Below, piece after piece: positions 43,489 to 52,984 of a stretch of DNA of 64,000 nt. The stretch comes from Desulfuromonas versatilis (GTDB lineage: Bacteria; Desulfobacterota; Desulfuromonadia; Desulfuromonadales; NIT-T3): assembly GCF_019704135.1 (NCBI RefSeq), contig NZ_AP024355.1, forward strand, positions 248,001-312,000, read 5' to 3'. The first letter of the stretch is position 1. Each line of letters starts with the position of its first letter. The position numbers and the translations under genes were made by a program. The notes below the pieces were generated by a model that was given only the letters and a program-made list of their open reading frames with translations, was not told where the DNA came from and searched no databases.

Positions 43489-44403
43489 ATGGACCTGAAC
43501 CGCCTGACCTGCATCGACCTCGACCTGCCCGCCATCGAAGGGTTTCGCAAATTCATCAGCTCCTGGCTCTACCGGGGGGAGGGGTTCAGCCTGCTGGTCG
43601 ATCCCGGCCCGCTCTCCACCCTCCCCACGCTGCTTGCGGGCCTGGAACGGCAGGGGGTAAAGCGCCTCGACTACGTCCTGCTGACCCACATCCACATCGA
43701 TCATGCCGGCGGCACCGGGGGGCTGCTGCGCCACTACCCCGAGGCCCGGGTCATCTGCCACCCCGAGGGGATCCGCCACCTGGCGGCGCCCGAGAAGCTC
43801 TGGCAGGGGACGCGCAAGGTGCTGGGGGCGCTGGCCGAGGCTTACGGCGAAATCCTGCCGGTCCCCGAGGCGCAGCTCGGCTTCGCCGAGCAGGTTGGCG
43901 CCACCGGGGTGCGCGCCTTTCTGACCCCCGGGCATGCCCAGCACCACTGCTGCTACCTGCTTGACGACCTGCTGTTCGCCGGCGAGGTGGCCGGGGTGCG
44001 CAGCGAGGTGGCCGAGGGGATCTACATGCGCCCGGCGACCCCGCCGCGCTTCATCCAGGCGGTGGCCCTCGATTCCATCGAACGGATGCTCGCCCTGGCG
44101 CCCCGTTACCTGGTCTTCGCCCATTACGGGCTGGTCGAGGGAGCCGTGGAGCATCTGCGCATCGGCCGCGACCAATTGCAGCTCTGGGTGCAGGGGGTGG
44201 CGCGGACCTGGGAGGCTAAGCAGCGGGAGGAGGCCTTTTTCGCCTGGCTGCTGGAGCACGACCGCCACTATCGGAACATCCGGCAGCTTCCCGCCGACAT
44301 CCTCGCCCGCGAGCAGGTGTTCCTCGGCAATACCCTGCGCGGCATGAGCGAGTTCGTGGAAAACCTCGCTCCCGAGCAGCGCCGGGAGCTGGCCGAGGCC
44401 TGA
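43489..44403 (+). CDS. Metallo-beta-lactamase-fold hydrolase
   Basis: A 304-residue metal hydrolase. The metal motif is LTHIHIDHAGG (HxHxDH), with later ligands in TPGHAQHHCCYLL and LFAGEVAG and the last His in FAHYGLVEG. A helical C-terminal region of about 70 residues follows, including RQLPADILAREQVFLGNTLRGM. ATG 43489 has GAGGAG upstream; the frame upstream of it is not conserved. Substrate not known. Confidence 0.87.
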   Translation: MDLNRLTCIDLDLPAIEGFRKFISSWLYRGEGFSLLVDPGPLSTLPTLLAGLERQGVKRLDYVLLTHIHIDHAGGTGGLLRHYPEARVICHPEGIRHLAAPEKLWQGTRKVLGALAEAYGEILPVPEAQLGFAEQVGATGVRAFLTPGHAQHHCCYLLDDLLFAGEVAGVRSEVAEGIYMRPATPPRFIQAVALDSIERMLALAPRYLVFAHYGLVEGAVEHLRIGRDQLQLWVQGVARTWEAKQREEAFFAWLLEHDRHYRNIRQLPADILAREQVFLGNTLRGMSEFVENLAPEQRRELAEA

Positions 44404-44410
44404 GCGGTCC

Positions 44411-44545
44411 TCACCCCCTGTCCCGGTTCATCTCCACCAGGTTCTCCCAGTATTTCATCGGCATGAAGCTGCGCTGCAGCCGCGGGTTGCGGCGCTCGGG
44501 GATGGCGATGCGGTCGCAGCAGGCGCACCAGCGCTGCTTTCGGCG
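44411..44545 (-). pseudogene. C-terminal remnant of a DUF4130-like protein
   Basis: The minus frame reads RIAIPERRNPRLQRSFMPMKYWENLVEM near its end, written here in part. This resembles the C-terminus of TIGR03915/DUF4130 proteins, where ERxNxxLQRxxMPxxYWxxLxE is typical. Upstream of it the frame runs into an inverted repeat (44588-44687) and no N-terminal part remains. The family match is from memory of the motif only. Confidence 0.45.
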
Positions 44546-44587
44546 GTTTTTCCGGAAAAACTGCCCGGAGTCAGGAGAAAGGCCAAG

Positions 44588-44687
44588 CCACCACGAAGAG
44601 CACGAAGGACACGAAGAGAGACTGAAAACAAAAATCCAAGTTATTGTTTTTTTTTTAACTTCGTGATCTTCGTGTCCTTCGTGGTGA
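44588..44687. repeat. Inverted-repeat element built of CACGAAG units
   Basis: Left arm CCACGAAGAGCACGAAGG with ACACGAAG after it; right arm CTTCGTGATCTTCGTG with TCCTTCGTGG after it. They pair over about 28 bases around an A/T-rich centre with ten T residues. Tandem CACGAAG/CTTCGTG units of this sort occur as dispersed hairpin repeats in several bacteria. It sits next to the DUF4130-like remnant and may have caused its loss. Confidence 0.7.
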
Positions 44688-44748
44688 AAAATATTTCTTG
44701 GCAGACTGGACCTACCATTGCCATCCAGGTAAGTCCACTCTTGGTAAC

Positions 44749-45975
44749 TCATTTTTTCTCTCGCAACTTAGTATCGATCAGCACCTCGGCATGCAGGGTG
44801 CGGTGCACCGGACATTTTTCGGCGATCTCCAGCAGGCGTTGGCGCTGCTCCTCGTCCAGGTTCCCCTTCAGATCGAGTTCCCGCTCGAAGCGGTCGATCT
44901 TGCCGTCCTTCTCCTCGCAGTGCTCGCAGTCCTCGGCGTGGATCTTCTCGTGGCGCAGGCGCACCACGGCATCCTCCAGCGGCCACTCCTTGCGCCGGGC
45001 GTACATCTGCACGGTCATGCTGGTGCAGGCCCCCAGCGCCGCCAGCAGGTAGTCGTAGGGCGAGGGACCCTGGCCGCTGCCGCCGTAGCTGACCGGCTCG
45101 TCGGCCACCAGGGGGTAGCCGTTGGCGAACATTTCGGTGTAGAAGCCTTCGGCGCCGGTGCGCACCGTGACCCGGTTGTCGATGACCTCGGGCAGGGCCT
45201 GGACCTGTTCGGCGGATTCGAGAAACCGCTGGGCCCAGGCGGCGATCATGTCGCCGGCATAAAGCGAATCCTCGCGGCGGCTCAGCAGGTGGTCGGCCGG
45301 GTCGAGTGAGATGAAGCTTTTCGGGTGCATGGCCGCCTTGAAGATGTCGGCGGCGTTGTCGATCCCCACCACCTTGTCCCGGGGCGAGTGCAGCACCAGC
45401 AGGGCGGCGTCGAGGTTGCGGATCTTCTCGGTGGGGTCCTGGGCCTCCAGGTCGTCGAGCAGCTGCTTTTTGATGGTGAACTCGCCTCCCCCCAGATCGA
45501 CCTTGGCCTCGCCGCTCTTCTCGATCTGTTCCCGGACCCCCTCGAACAGCCGCGCCGCGTGCCGGGGGTGGCCGGGGGCGGCGATGGTGGCCACCGCCTT
45601 GACCGCGGGGATCTCCCCGGCGGCCTGCAACACCGCCGCGCCCCCCAGCGAGTGGCCGATGAGGATGCTTGGCCCCTCGTGGTTCTCTTCCAGGTAGCGG
45701 GCCGCGGCGACCAGGTCGCGCAGGCTCGAGGAGAAGTTGGTGTCGGCGAATTCGCCTTCGCTCTCGCCGAGCCCGGTGAAGTCGAAGCGCAACACGGCGA
45801 TCCGCCGCCGGCACAGGGCCCGGGCGATATTGGCCGCCGCGCTGAGGTTCTTGCTGCAGGTGAAGCAGTGGGCGAACAGGGCGTAGGCGATGGGCTGCTC
45901 GTCTTCGGGCAGGTCGAGCAGCGCGGCGAGTTCGAGGCCCTCGGCGTTGGGGAAGGTGATTCTTTTCTGTTTCAT
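44749..45975 (-). CDS. Alpha/beta hydrolase-OsmC fusion protein
   Basis: A 408-residue two-domain protein. Residues 1-250 form an alpha/beta hydrolase ([36 protein letters not shown], nucleophile in [31 protein letters not shown]). Residues 270-408 form an OsmC-like peroxiredoxin domain ([36 protein letters not shown] with its reactive Cys, and KCPVHRTL with the second Cys). The fusion is known in many bacteria; it may remove organic hydroperoxides or acylated thiols. AGGGGAGATCC precedes the ATG. Confidence 0.93.
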   Translation of the reverse strand: MKQKRITFPNAEGLELAALLDLPEDEQPIAYALFAHCFTCSKNLSAAANIARALCRRRIAVLRFDFTGLGESEGEFADTNFSSSLRDLVAAARYLEENHEGPSILIGHSLGGAAVLQAAGEIPAVKAVATIAAPGHPRHAARLFEGVREQIEKSGEAKVDLGGGEFTIKKQLLDDLEAQDPTEKIRNLDAALLVLHSPRDKVVGIDNAADIFKAAMHPKSFISLDPADHLLSRREDSLYAGDMIAAWAQRFLESAEQVQALPEVIDNRVTVRTGAEGFYTEMFANGYPLVADEPVSYGGSGQGPSPYDYLLAALGACTSMTVQMYARRKEWPLEDAVVRLRHEKIHAEDCEHCEEKDGKIDRFERELDLKGNLDEEQRQRLLEIAEKCPVHRTLHAEVLIDTKLREKK

Positions 45976-46046
45976 GGATCTCCCCTTTAGCAGGTGTTGC
46001 TTATCAAGAAGTGGGAAAAAGCCGGTTAGCTTTCTTTCCCTCTGGC

Positions 46047-47426
46047 CTAGAGGGGATCCTGCGGCCCGAGGGTGTATTTTCCGTGCGGATGGAATTGGCG
46101 GCTGCCGCTCTGAACCTGGCTGGCGGAGAACAGGATGGTGGTTTTCGACCGGCTTTTCACCGCCGTTTCGGTCCCCTTGAGCCTGGCGCCGGCCAGATCC
46201 AGGGTACTGTTCGCGCAGTCCAGCGCCTGCTGCGCCTCCACCGTCAGGGCCGTAGCCGTTATCTTCGAGTTCACCGCCGTCATGCCCCGCTCCTGGCCCA
46301 GGATCCGGCAGTCTTCAAGGCTAACAGTCGAGTTGACGATTTCAAGCGATGCGGCGCTTACCCCGACAAGGCGGGCGTTGCGGCAGTTGCTCAGGGTGAC
46401 GCCGCGGTAGCTGCCGCTGAGCTCGAAACCCTCCTGATCCCTGCAGGCGACATCGCGGTTTCCGGGAGGATCAGGGGAGTTCGCGGCGGGGGGAGGCTGG
46501 GCGAGAAAATCGAGCACCGCCCGATTGAAGAGCGCCGGCTGCTCGCGCATCGGCACGTGCCCGGCCTGGGGAATCCGCTCGAGCCGGGCGTTGGCCAGGG
46601 TTCCGGCCAGCAGGACCCCGGTGCGCAGGGGGGTGACCTGATCCTCCACTCCCCAGAGCAGCAGGGTGGGCGCCGCGACCTGGGGGAGGATGGGGCCGAA
46701 ATTGCTCTGCACCAGGGCCAGGGCGGCGATCTTGCCCGGATCCCCCCCCAGGGCCCGGGCGCGAAGCGCTTCGTTCTCGAGCAGGATATCCGGGTCGAGG
46801 GGCAGCCCCTCCAGGCCCCGGACCGTGGAGCCGATCAGGCCATCGAGCAGTTCCAGGGGGCGGGAGGGGGCCAGGGGCCAGCGCTCCTTCAGGTCCGGCT
46901 GCAGATAGTGGGTGGTGATCACCGCCTTGTGCAGCACCCCGGCCACGTCGGCCAGGACCAGCTTGCCGAGACCCTTCGGGTAGGTCCCGGCAAAGTAGAG
47001 GGATACCGCCCCGCCCAGCGAATGGCCGATGAGGTGGAAGGGGCCGTCGACGTAGCGGGCCGCTACCCACTGGAGAAAGGCAGCGTAGCGCGCCGGGGAG
47101 TAGAGGGCGTTTTTTTTCTCGGAGCGGCCGAAGCCGGGCAGGTCGAAGGCCACCACGTGGTATTGCTCGGCCAGGACCGGCAGCAGGCCGTCCCAGGTTC
47201 GCGCGGCCAGGTCCCCGAGACCGTGGACCAGAATCACGCTTTGTTCATGCTCCTTGCCCCCCTCGAGGATCAGGGCCCGGCTCTGGAAGATCGGCTCCAG
47301 CACCATTTGCTGGCTGAAGCCCTGCGGCAACGCCGCAGGGGCGGCAGGGGGCGGGGAGGTTTGCCCTTCACCGGGGCCGGCCCCGAGCAGAAGGATGAAA
47401 AAGAGCAGAGTCAGGATCCGGTTCAT
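46047..47426 (-). CDS. Secreted alpha/beta hydrolase with C-terminal beta-helix-like repeats
   Basis: A 459-residue protein. A signal peptide (MNRILTLLFFILLLGAGPG) leads to an alpha/beta hydrolase domain (VILVHGLGDLAARTW, FDLPGFGRSEKKNAL, nucleophile in [35 protein letters not shown]). After a proline-rich linker near residue 310, about 140 residues of short repeating strands follow (SYRGVTLSNCRNARLVGVSA, SLEIVNSTVSLEDCRILG, AVNSKITATALTVEAQ), the look of a right-handed beta-helix. The combination is unusual. ATG 47426 is chosen at the signal peptide. Confidence 0.8.
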   Translation of the reverse strand: MNRILTLLFFILLLGAGPGEGQTSPPPAAPAALPQGFSQQMVLEPIFQSRALILEGGKEHEQSVILVHGLGDLAARTWDGLLPVLAEQYHVVAFDLPGFGRSEKKNALYSPARYAAFLQWVAARYVDGPFHLIGHSLGGAVSLYFAGTYPKGLGKLVLADVAGVLHKAVITTHYLQPDLKERWPLAPSRPLELLDGLIGSTVRGLEGLPLDPDILLENEALRARALGGDPGKIAALALVQSNFGPILPQVAAPTLLLWGVEDQVTPLRTGVLLAGTLANARLERIPQAGHVPMREQPALFNRAVLDFLAQPPPAANSPDPPGNRDVACRDQEGFELSGSYRGVTLSNCRNARLVGVSAASLEIVNSTVSLEDCRILGQERGMTAVNSKITATALTVEAQQALDCANSTLDLAGARLKGTETAVKSRSKTTILFSASQVQSGSRQFHPHGKYTLGPQDPL

Positions 47427-47494
47427 GGTATAAAGTCCCGTAGAGTTCGCGTTGGATTGTCGATGGCTCATGGCAGGCACGGAAGGGGACGCTG

Positions 47495-48160
47495 ATGGCG
47501 AGAATGATCTTACTCCCCGGGTTGGGGGCCGACGAGCGGATGTTCGCCAACCTGGGGACCCTGGAGTTTGCGCTGGAAACCCCCCGTCTGCCGGTCCCCG
47601 GCAGGGGCGAGTCGATGCCGTCCTTCGCCGCGCGGACCGCCGGGCTTCTGGGGATCGGCAGCGATGACCTGCTCGGCGGCAGTTCCTTCGGCAGCATGGT
47701 GGCTTCCGAGATCGCCCGGCAGCGGCAGCTCCGGGGGCTGGTGCTGCTGGGGGGGGCCCTCGACAGCTCCGGGCTGCGCATGCTCGGCGGCCTGCGGGGC
47801 TTTCCCCTCAAGCTGTTCCCGCTGCGCCTGTTGAAGCCGCTGGTGCGCACCGACAAGGCCCTCGAGCTGGTCTTCGGGCCGGAAAACCCGCAGATGCGCG
47901 CGCTGGCCAGGCAGATGATGGATGCCGCCCCCGATGCCCTGCTGCTGGAGGGGGGGCGGATGGCGGCCAGCTACTTTCCGTCCGGCGCGCCGCGCTGCCC
48001 GGTGTTCGCCATCCACGGCGGCCGGGACCGGGTCATGGCTCCGCCCCCGGTCGATGGCTGCCGGATCCTCGCTGAGGCCGGCCATGGCATCGTCTACACC
48101 CACGGGCCGCTGGTGGGCGATTTTCTGCGCGAGGCCTGGCACGCCTGCCCGGGGGCTTAG
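47495..48160 (+). CDS. Small alpha/beta hydrolase
   Basis: A 221-residue compact hydrolase with MILLPGLGADERMF at the N-terminus, the nucleophile in LLGGSSFGSMVASEIA (GxSxG-like: GSSFGS), and VFAIHGGRDRVMAPP plus AEAGHGIVYTH for the acid and His. It starts 69 bases from the divergent secreted hydrolase. Esterase/thioesterase activity is likely, but the substrate is not known. Confidence 0.82.
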   Translation: MARMILLPGLGADERMFANLGTLEFALETPRLPVPGRGESMPSFAARTAGLLGIGSDDLLGGSSFGSMVASEIARQRQLRGLVLLGGALDSSGLRMLGGLRGFPLKLFPLRLLKPLVRTDKALELVFGPENPQMRALARQMMDAAPDALLLEGGRMAASYFPSGAPRCPVFAIHGGRDRVMAPPPVDGCRILAEAGHGIVYTHGPLVGDFLREAWHACPGA

Positions 48161-48169
48161 CGCTGCGTC

Positions 48170-49000
48170 TCAGTCGACACTGGCGGCCTTGATGCGGCCG
48201 ACCAGGTGCCCGGGGATGACCGCCCCCACCTGCACCAGGTAATAAGCCCCGCCACTGACCGGCACCCAGTTCAGCACCTCGCCACCGATGTAGGTGCAGT
48301 AGGCCGGGTAGAGAATCTTGTAGCTATCCGTCTCCTGCTCCTTGAGTTCGTTCTCCCTCAGGTAGCCCACCGCGTCCCCGGTGGCCTTGGCCTCGTGGAA
48401 CAGCGGGACCAGCGGCAGGATCCGACTGCTGGCGTACAACCCCCGGTACTCGCGTTTGGCGAAATCCTTGGCGTGGCCCGCCTCGTGCAGGGCGATGGCC
48501 GGGTGATCCGAATACAGGCTGATGGTGTTGGTGAAGGGGTTGAAGCTGTCCCCGCCGAACACCCTCCCGGGGAGGACGGTGTAAAAGGCCGTGGTCACCA
48601 CCCCGAAGGTCGCCCGCCAGAAGATGTTCATCGAGCGGTTCTTGAACAGGCGGATCCATTCGCCCCCGGGGGCATACTGGTTGACCCGCACCTTGACGTT
48701 CTCGAGCTCGTTGGCCTGCAGGTAGGATTCGATGGCGGCAACGGTTTCGTCCGAAACATGGTGGTTGTCCACCTTGGTGCTGAACAGCAGCAGCTTGGAG
48801 GGGAGCGACACGATGTTGCCGAGGGTGTCGAGAAACAGGTTGGGGCGCCCCCGTTCCACCTGCGGCTGATCGCGCCAGATGGTGGCCTGCGAGTCCGGGC
48901 CCCCGCCGTACCGGTAGGGCGTGGCGGCGCATCCTGCGAGCAGCAGGATGCCCAGGCCAAGCAACGCAATCCTCCCCCACCTGATGGAACCGACCGCCAT
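48170..49000 (-). CDS. Lipoprotein with zincin-like HEAGH motif
   Basis: A 276-residue predicted lipoprotein: MAVGSIRWGRIALLGLGILLLAGC carries the lipobox (LLAGC), written here in two parts in the sequence. The body has a metallopeptidase-like AIALHEAGHAKDFAKRE and an FGVVTTAFYTVLPGRVFGGDSFNPFTNTISLYS strand set (in part). Whether it is an active protease is not clear. ATG 49000 has GGGAGGG upstream. Convergent with the small hydrolase. Confidence 0.75.
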   Translation of the reverse strand: MAVGSIRWGRIALLGLGILLLAGCAATPYRYGGGPDSQATIWRDQPQVERGRPNLFLDTLGNIVSLPSKLLLFSTKVDNHHVSDETVAAIESYLQANELENVKVRVNQYAPGGEWIRLFKNRSMNIFWRATFGVVTTAFYTVLPGRVFGGDSFNPFTNTISLYSDHPAIALHEAGHAKDFAKREYRGLYASSRILPLVPLFHEAKATGDAVGYLRENELKEQETDSYKILYPAYCTYIGGEVLNWVPVSGGAYYLVQVGAVIPGHLVGRIKAASVD

Positions 49001-49002
49001 CA

Positions 49003-49159
49003 ACGCCCTCCCGGTAAATCCGCCAAAACAATTCAAAACAGTGCATTGCCGCTCTTCAAAGGGGCGACTCGTCCGTCCACCTATTTCTTCTAAACCGAAA
49101 AGGTCACTAAATCAATAGCTATATTTTTTTCATTTCATCCGCTTGAAGTATTGCATTTA
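49003..49159. other. AT-rich intergenic stretch
   Basis: Between the leftward lipoprotein gene and the frameshifted gene; contains A/T runs near 49110-49135 that could be promoter elements, but no gene. Confidence 0.4.
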
Positions 49160-49402
49160 ACCTGCGGATTGTGGCAAAAAAGGCGGGCCATCCGACAGTT
49201 TTCCTCTTGTGGGGCAGATAACTCAGGAAGGCAAGACTCTGCTTGGCATGAGCCGGGAGGGAGTGCTAACGGCCCTCGGGTATTCGGGCACCCCCGGCCC
49301 CCCTCTCTGGAATCAGCGGCCTGGGTTTACTGGACCAACCGGTTCGGCACCCTCGCCGTGGAATTCGATGACCAGGGGAAAGTCAAGACTGTCAAAGATT
49401 GA
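49160..49402 (+). pseudogene. Frameshifted small BamE/SmpA-like protein
   Basis: Frame 1 reads GKTLLGMSREGVLTALGY and frame 2 continues PPSLESAAWVYWTNRFG then TLAVEFDDQGKVKTVKD. Joined, they match a small lipoprotein-type domain (GMSxxxVxxALGYP...TPSLExxxWxYWxNRFxxxxVxF). The shift falls in the C-rich run near 49285-49300. No start codon or signal peptide remains. A sequencing error at the C run is an alternative. Confidence 0.55.
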
Positions 49403-49492
49403 GGCAAACAACATTTTTTTTAACCAGGGGCGGTTGTTCGGTGCCGGTTTTCTCGGCCCTTGACCCCGCTCGGGAGTTCTTGAGAGAGAATT

Positions 49493-50221
49493 ATGGGATT
49501 ACGGGAAGTTGCATTGGTTACCGGGGCCAGCAAGGGGATCGGGGCGGCGATCGCCATCGATTTGGCCCGCAGTGGTTTCGATATTTGGCTTAATTTTCGC
49601 AGTGACCGGGAAGGTGCCAACCGGGTGGCCGCGGCGATCCGGGAGGCGGGCGCCGAATGTACCCTGGTTCCCTTCGACGTGGCCGACGGCGAGGCGGTGC
49701 GCGCGGCCCTGGAGCCGCTGCTGGAGGAGCGTACCCCCTTTTCGGTGGTCAACAATGCCGGCTTTGCCCGCGACGGGCTGCTGCTCTGGATGAAGGACCA
49801 GGAATGGAAGGAGGTTCTCCAGGTTCACCTGGACGGCTTCTTCCATGTGACCCGGGCGGTGCTGCAGTCCATGGTGAAAAAACGCCGTGGGCGCATCGTC
49901 AATATCGTCTCGACCTCGGGGGAGAGCGGCGTGCCCGGCCAGGTCAACTACTCGGCGGCCAAGGCGGGATTGATCGGCGCCACCAAGGCGCTGGCCGCGG
50001 AGGTCGCCAAGCGCAACATCCTGGTGAACGCGGTTTCCCCCGGGTTCATCGAAACCGAGATGATCAAGGAACTGCCCCAGGAACGGATTCTCCCCATGAT
50101 CCCCCTGGGCAGGGTCGGACGGGCCGAAGAGGTCGCCGGCCTGGTCAGTTTCCTCTGCTCGGAGCGCGCCACCTACATCACCGGACAGGTTTTCTCCGTC
50201 AACGGCGGAGCCTACATGTAG
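49493..50221 (+). CDS. 3-ketoacyl-ACP reductase of the aryl-polyene-type cluster (FabG/ApeQ-like)
   Basis: A 242-residue short-chain dehydrogenase. NADPH motif VTGASKGIGAA (residues 9-19), NNAG at 87-90, catalytic Ser140, Tyr153 and Lys157 (VSTSGESG, YSAAK). It reduces the keto group of the growing chain. First gene of an operon that runs through at least 14 kb to the window end. GAGAGA lies before the ATG. Confidence 0.92.
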   Translation: MGLREVALVTGASKGIGAAIAIDLARSGFDIWLNFRSDREGANRVAAAIREAGAECTLVPFDVADGEAVRAALEPLLEERTPFSVVNNAGFARDGLLLWMKDQEWKEVLQVHLDGFFHVTRAVLQSMVKKRRGRIVNIVSTSGESGVPGQVNYSAAKAGLIGATKALAAEVAKRNILVNAVSPGFIETEMIKELPQERILPMIPLGRVGRAEEVAGLVSFLCSERATYITGQVFSVNGGAYM

Positions 50222-50288
50222 TCTTCCCCCGCTGCCGGCGCTGCCCAGCGGAGCCGGCAGCCCCCAGCAGCTACTTCAAAGGGATTTC

Positions 50289-51509
50289 ATGCATCGCGTT
50301 GCCATTACAGGAGTAGGGATCGTCTCCTGCCTCGGCAGTGACCCGGAGACCGTCGGCGCGGCCCTGCGCCAGGGGCGCTCCGGGATCGTCGTCGACGAGG
50401 AGCGCCGCCGGCTTGGTTTCCGCAGCCCGCTGACCGGGGCCGTGCGCGGCTTCGACGCCGGCGCGGTGCTGTCGCGCAAGCAGCGCAAGACCATGCCCGA
50501 TTTCGCCATCCAGGCCTACCGGGCGGCCAGCGATGCCCTGGGTATGGCGAAACTGGCCGACGAGGAGATCCAGAACGAGGAGACCGGGCTGATCTTCGGC
50601 TGCGATTCGAGCTGCATCGCCGCCATCGAGCAGGTCGATCTGCTGCGGGAAAAAGGCGAAACCAAGCTGATCGGCAGCGGGCTGGTGTTCCGCTCGATGA
50701 CCAGCTGCGTCACCATGAACCTCAACACCCTGCTGCAGACCCGCGGGGCCTGCTGGACCCTGAGTTCGGCCTGCTCCAGCGGCGGCCACGCGGTGGGCCA
50801 GGCCGCCGATCTCATCGCCCTGGGACGCCAGGAGCGGGTCATCTGCGGCGGCGCCCAAGAGGTCAACTGGGAGTCGATGTGCAGCTTCGATGCCCTGGGG
50901 GCCTTCTCCACCCGCATCGACCAGCCAGAGGCGGCCTGCCGCCCCTTCGACGCCGAGCGCGACGGCCTGGTGCCGAGCGGCGGGGCGGCGGCGCTGGTGC
51001 TCGAGCGCTACGACCTGGCCCTGGCCCGCGGCGCGACCATCCTCGGCGAAGTCCTGAGCTACGCTTTCTCCTCCGACGGCCAGAATCTCTCGGTCCCCAG
51101 CCACGGCGGGCTGCAGCGGGCCATGAGCAAGGCCCTGAGCGGCGCCGGCCTGAAACCGGCCGACATCGACTACCTCTGCGCCCACGCCACCTCCACCCCG
51201 GCGGGCGACGCCGCCGAGGCCGAGAACATCCACGCCGTCTTCGGGGCCAAGGGTCCCTGGGTCTCCTCCCTCAAATCGATGACCGGACACGAGCTGTGGA
51301 TGTCCGGTGCCTCCCAGGTGGTCTATTGCACCCTCATGGCGCAGCAGGGCTTCATCGCCCCCAACGCCAACTTCCACACCCCCGACGAGGCCAGCGCCCG
51401 GCTGCGCATTCTGGCAGAGCCGCTCAACCGGGCCCCCGAGCATGTGCTGTGCAACTCGGCCGGCTTCGGCGGCACCAATTCGTGCCTGGTGCTGAGGTTC
51501 GGCCGATGA
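50289..51509 (+). CDS. Beta-ketoacyl-ACP synthase 1 of the cluster (FabF-like)
   Basis: A 406-residue condensing enzyme with an intact Cys-His-His triad: C162 in LSSACSSGGHAVG, His in CAHATSTPAGD and His in KSMTGHELWMSG. It elongates acyl-ACP by two carbons from malonyl units. Related clusters hold several ketosynthases, one as chain-length partner; this one looks catalytically complete. The stop overlaps the next start. Confidence 0.93.
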   Translation: MHRVAITGVGIVSCLGSDPETVGAALRQGRSGIVVDEERRRLGFRSPLTGAVRGFDAGAVLSRKQRKTMPDFAIQAYRAASDALGMAKLADEEIQNEETGLIFGCDSSCIAAIEQVDLLREKGETKLIGSGLVFRSMTSCVTMNLNTLLQTRGACWTLSSACSSGGHAVGQAADLIALGRQERVICGGAQEVNWESMCSFDALGAFSTRIDQPEAACRPFDAERDGLVPSGGAAALVLERYDLALARGATILGEVLSYAFSSDGQNLSVPSHGGLQRAMSKALSGAGLKPADIDYLCAHATSTPAGDAAEAENIHAVFGAKGPWVSSLKSMTGHELWMSGASQVVYCTLMAQQGFIAPNANFHTPDEASARLRILAEPLNRAPEHVLCNSAGFGGTNSCLVLRFGR

Positions 51510-52984
51510 CCTTTGATTCGGTGGTGGTCGGCGGCGGGGTCTCCGGGCTCGCGGCGGCCCTGATCCTGGCCCGTAAGGGGCGCCGGGTGGCCGTGGTCGA
51601 GCAGGCGCCTCGGCTGGCTCCCCTGATCCGCGGGTTCAGCCGCGAGGGGGTCTACTTCGACAGCGCCTTTCACTACGCGGGCGGGCTGGGCGAGGGGGAG
51701 ATCCTCGACCTGTTCTTCCGTTACCTGGGACTGAGCGAGGGGTTGGAGAAGTACCCCTTTCGGGCCGAGGGCTTCGACCGGTTCCGCGATACCGACAGCG
51801 GTTGGGAATTCGCCTTTCCCACCGGCAATCCCCAGCTGCAGGAGGCCTTGAACGCCGCCTTTCCCGGCGAACAGCCTGCCATCGCCGCCTACCTCGATGC
51901 CCTGCAGCAGGCCTGCGGTTCGCTCCCCTATCTCGACCCGGAAGTCCCGGCCGAGCAGTGGGACGGCAGCGCCGTGGTCCAGGGGCCGACCCTGGGCGAA
52001 GTGCTCGACCGGCTCACCGACAACCGGGCCCTGAAAAACCTGCTCTCGCTCCACACCCTGCTGCACGGGGTCTTGCCCGGCGAGGTCCCTTTCGCCATCC
52101 ACGCCAGCGTGGCGGCGCTCTACTACCGTTCGGCGGTGGGGATCGCCGGGGGCGGCGCCGCCCTGGCCCAAGCCTTCGAGGCGCGGCTGGCGGCGGCGGG
52201 GGTCACGGTGGTCCTCGGCCGGGCAGTCAAATCTTTGACAACGTCGGCGGCCGGCCGCCTGCAGGGGGTGGAACTGAGCGATGGCGAACGGCTCGAGTGC
52301 CGGGAATGCCTGGTGTCGACCCACCCGCGTCATTTTCTCGACATGGCGCCGGAAGGGGCATTGAAACCCGCCTTCCGCAAGCGGTTGGGGGGACTCGAGG
52401 AAACCGCTTCGGCCTTTATCCTCTACGCGGCGGGAGGGGGCCAGTCCCTGCGGGGTTCCAACCTGATCCTGGGGCGCCTTGAGGCAACCGAGGCTCCCTG
52501 GAGCGGCGAGTTGGCCCAGCGCCCTCTGTTCCTGGCGGCCAATTCGGCAGGAGGCCAGACTGACCCAGCGGGCTGGGTGGCCATCTGCCCCGCCAGCTGG
52601 CAGGAGACCGCGGCCTGGAGCGAGCCCGGCGCAAGCCGGCGCGGTCCCGGTTACCGGCAGCACAAGGAGCGGGTCGCCGCCGAGCTGCTCGAACGCCTGC
52701 GCCGCCAGGCGCCGGAGCTGGCCGCGCAGGCCCGGGTTCTGGCCACCGCCACCCCCCTGACCCTGCGGGACTTCGGCGGCAGCCCGGCCGGCGGGCTCTA
52801 CGGGGTCAAGCACAAGGTGGGACAGTACAATCCGCAGCCGGCCACCCGCATCCCCGGGGTACTTCTCACCGGGCAGGCCGCCGCGGCGCCCGGGGTGCTC
52901 GGGGCGATCACCTCGGCGTTTCTCACCTGCGGCAACCTGTTCGGCCACGATCAACTGCGCAGAGAGGTTTTGGAATGTCGCTGA
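51506..52984 (+). CDS. FAD-dependent oxidoreductase, CrtI/phytoene-desaturase-like
   Basis: A 492-residue flavoprotein. The Rossmann dinucleotide motif is VVVGGGVSGLAAALILARKG, followed by VAVVEQAPRLAPLIRGFSREG and, near the C-terminus, LTGQAAAAPGVLGAITSAFL, the usual FAD ribosyl/closing motif of carotenoid desaturase/isomerase-like enzymes. In a polyene cluster it could desaturate, isomerise or hydroxylate the chain; the exact reaction is open. The ATG overlaps the KS stop (ATGA). Confidence 0.85.
   Translation: MTFDSVVVGGGVSGLAAALILARKGRRVAVVEQAPRLAPLIRGFSREGVYFDSAFHYAGGLGEGEILDLFFRYLGLSEGLEKYPFRAEGFDRFRDTDSGWEFAFPTGNPQLQEALNAAFPGEQPAIAAYLDALQQACGSLPYLDPEVPAEQWDGSAVVQGPTLGEVLDRLTDNRALKNLLSLHTLLHGVLPGEVPFAIHASVAALYYRSAVGIAGGGAALAQAFEARLAAAGVTVVLGRAVKSLTTSAAGRLQGVELSDGERLECRECLVSTHPRHFLDMAPEGALKPAFRKRLGGLEETASAFILYAAGGGQSLRGSNLILGRLEATEAPWSGELAQRPLFLAANSAGGQTDPAGWVAICPASWQETAAWSEPGASRRGPGYRQHKERVAAELLERLRRQAPELAAQARVLATATPLTLRDFGGSPAGGLYGVKHKVGQYNPQPATRIPGVLLTGQAAAAPGVLGAITSAFLTCGNLFGHDQLRREVLECR

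Noticed and set aside
44588-44687. CACGAAG units as a CRISPR array
   Set aside because: Units are 7-8 bases, without regular spacers, and are arranged as one inverted repeat.
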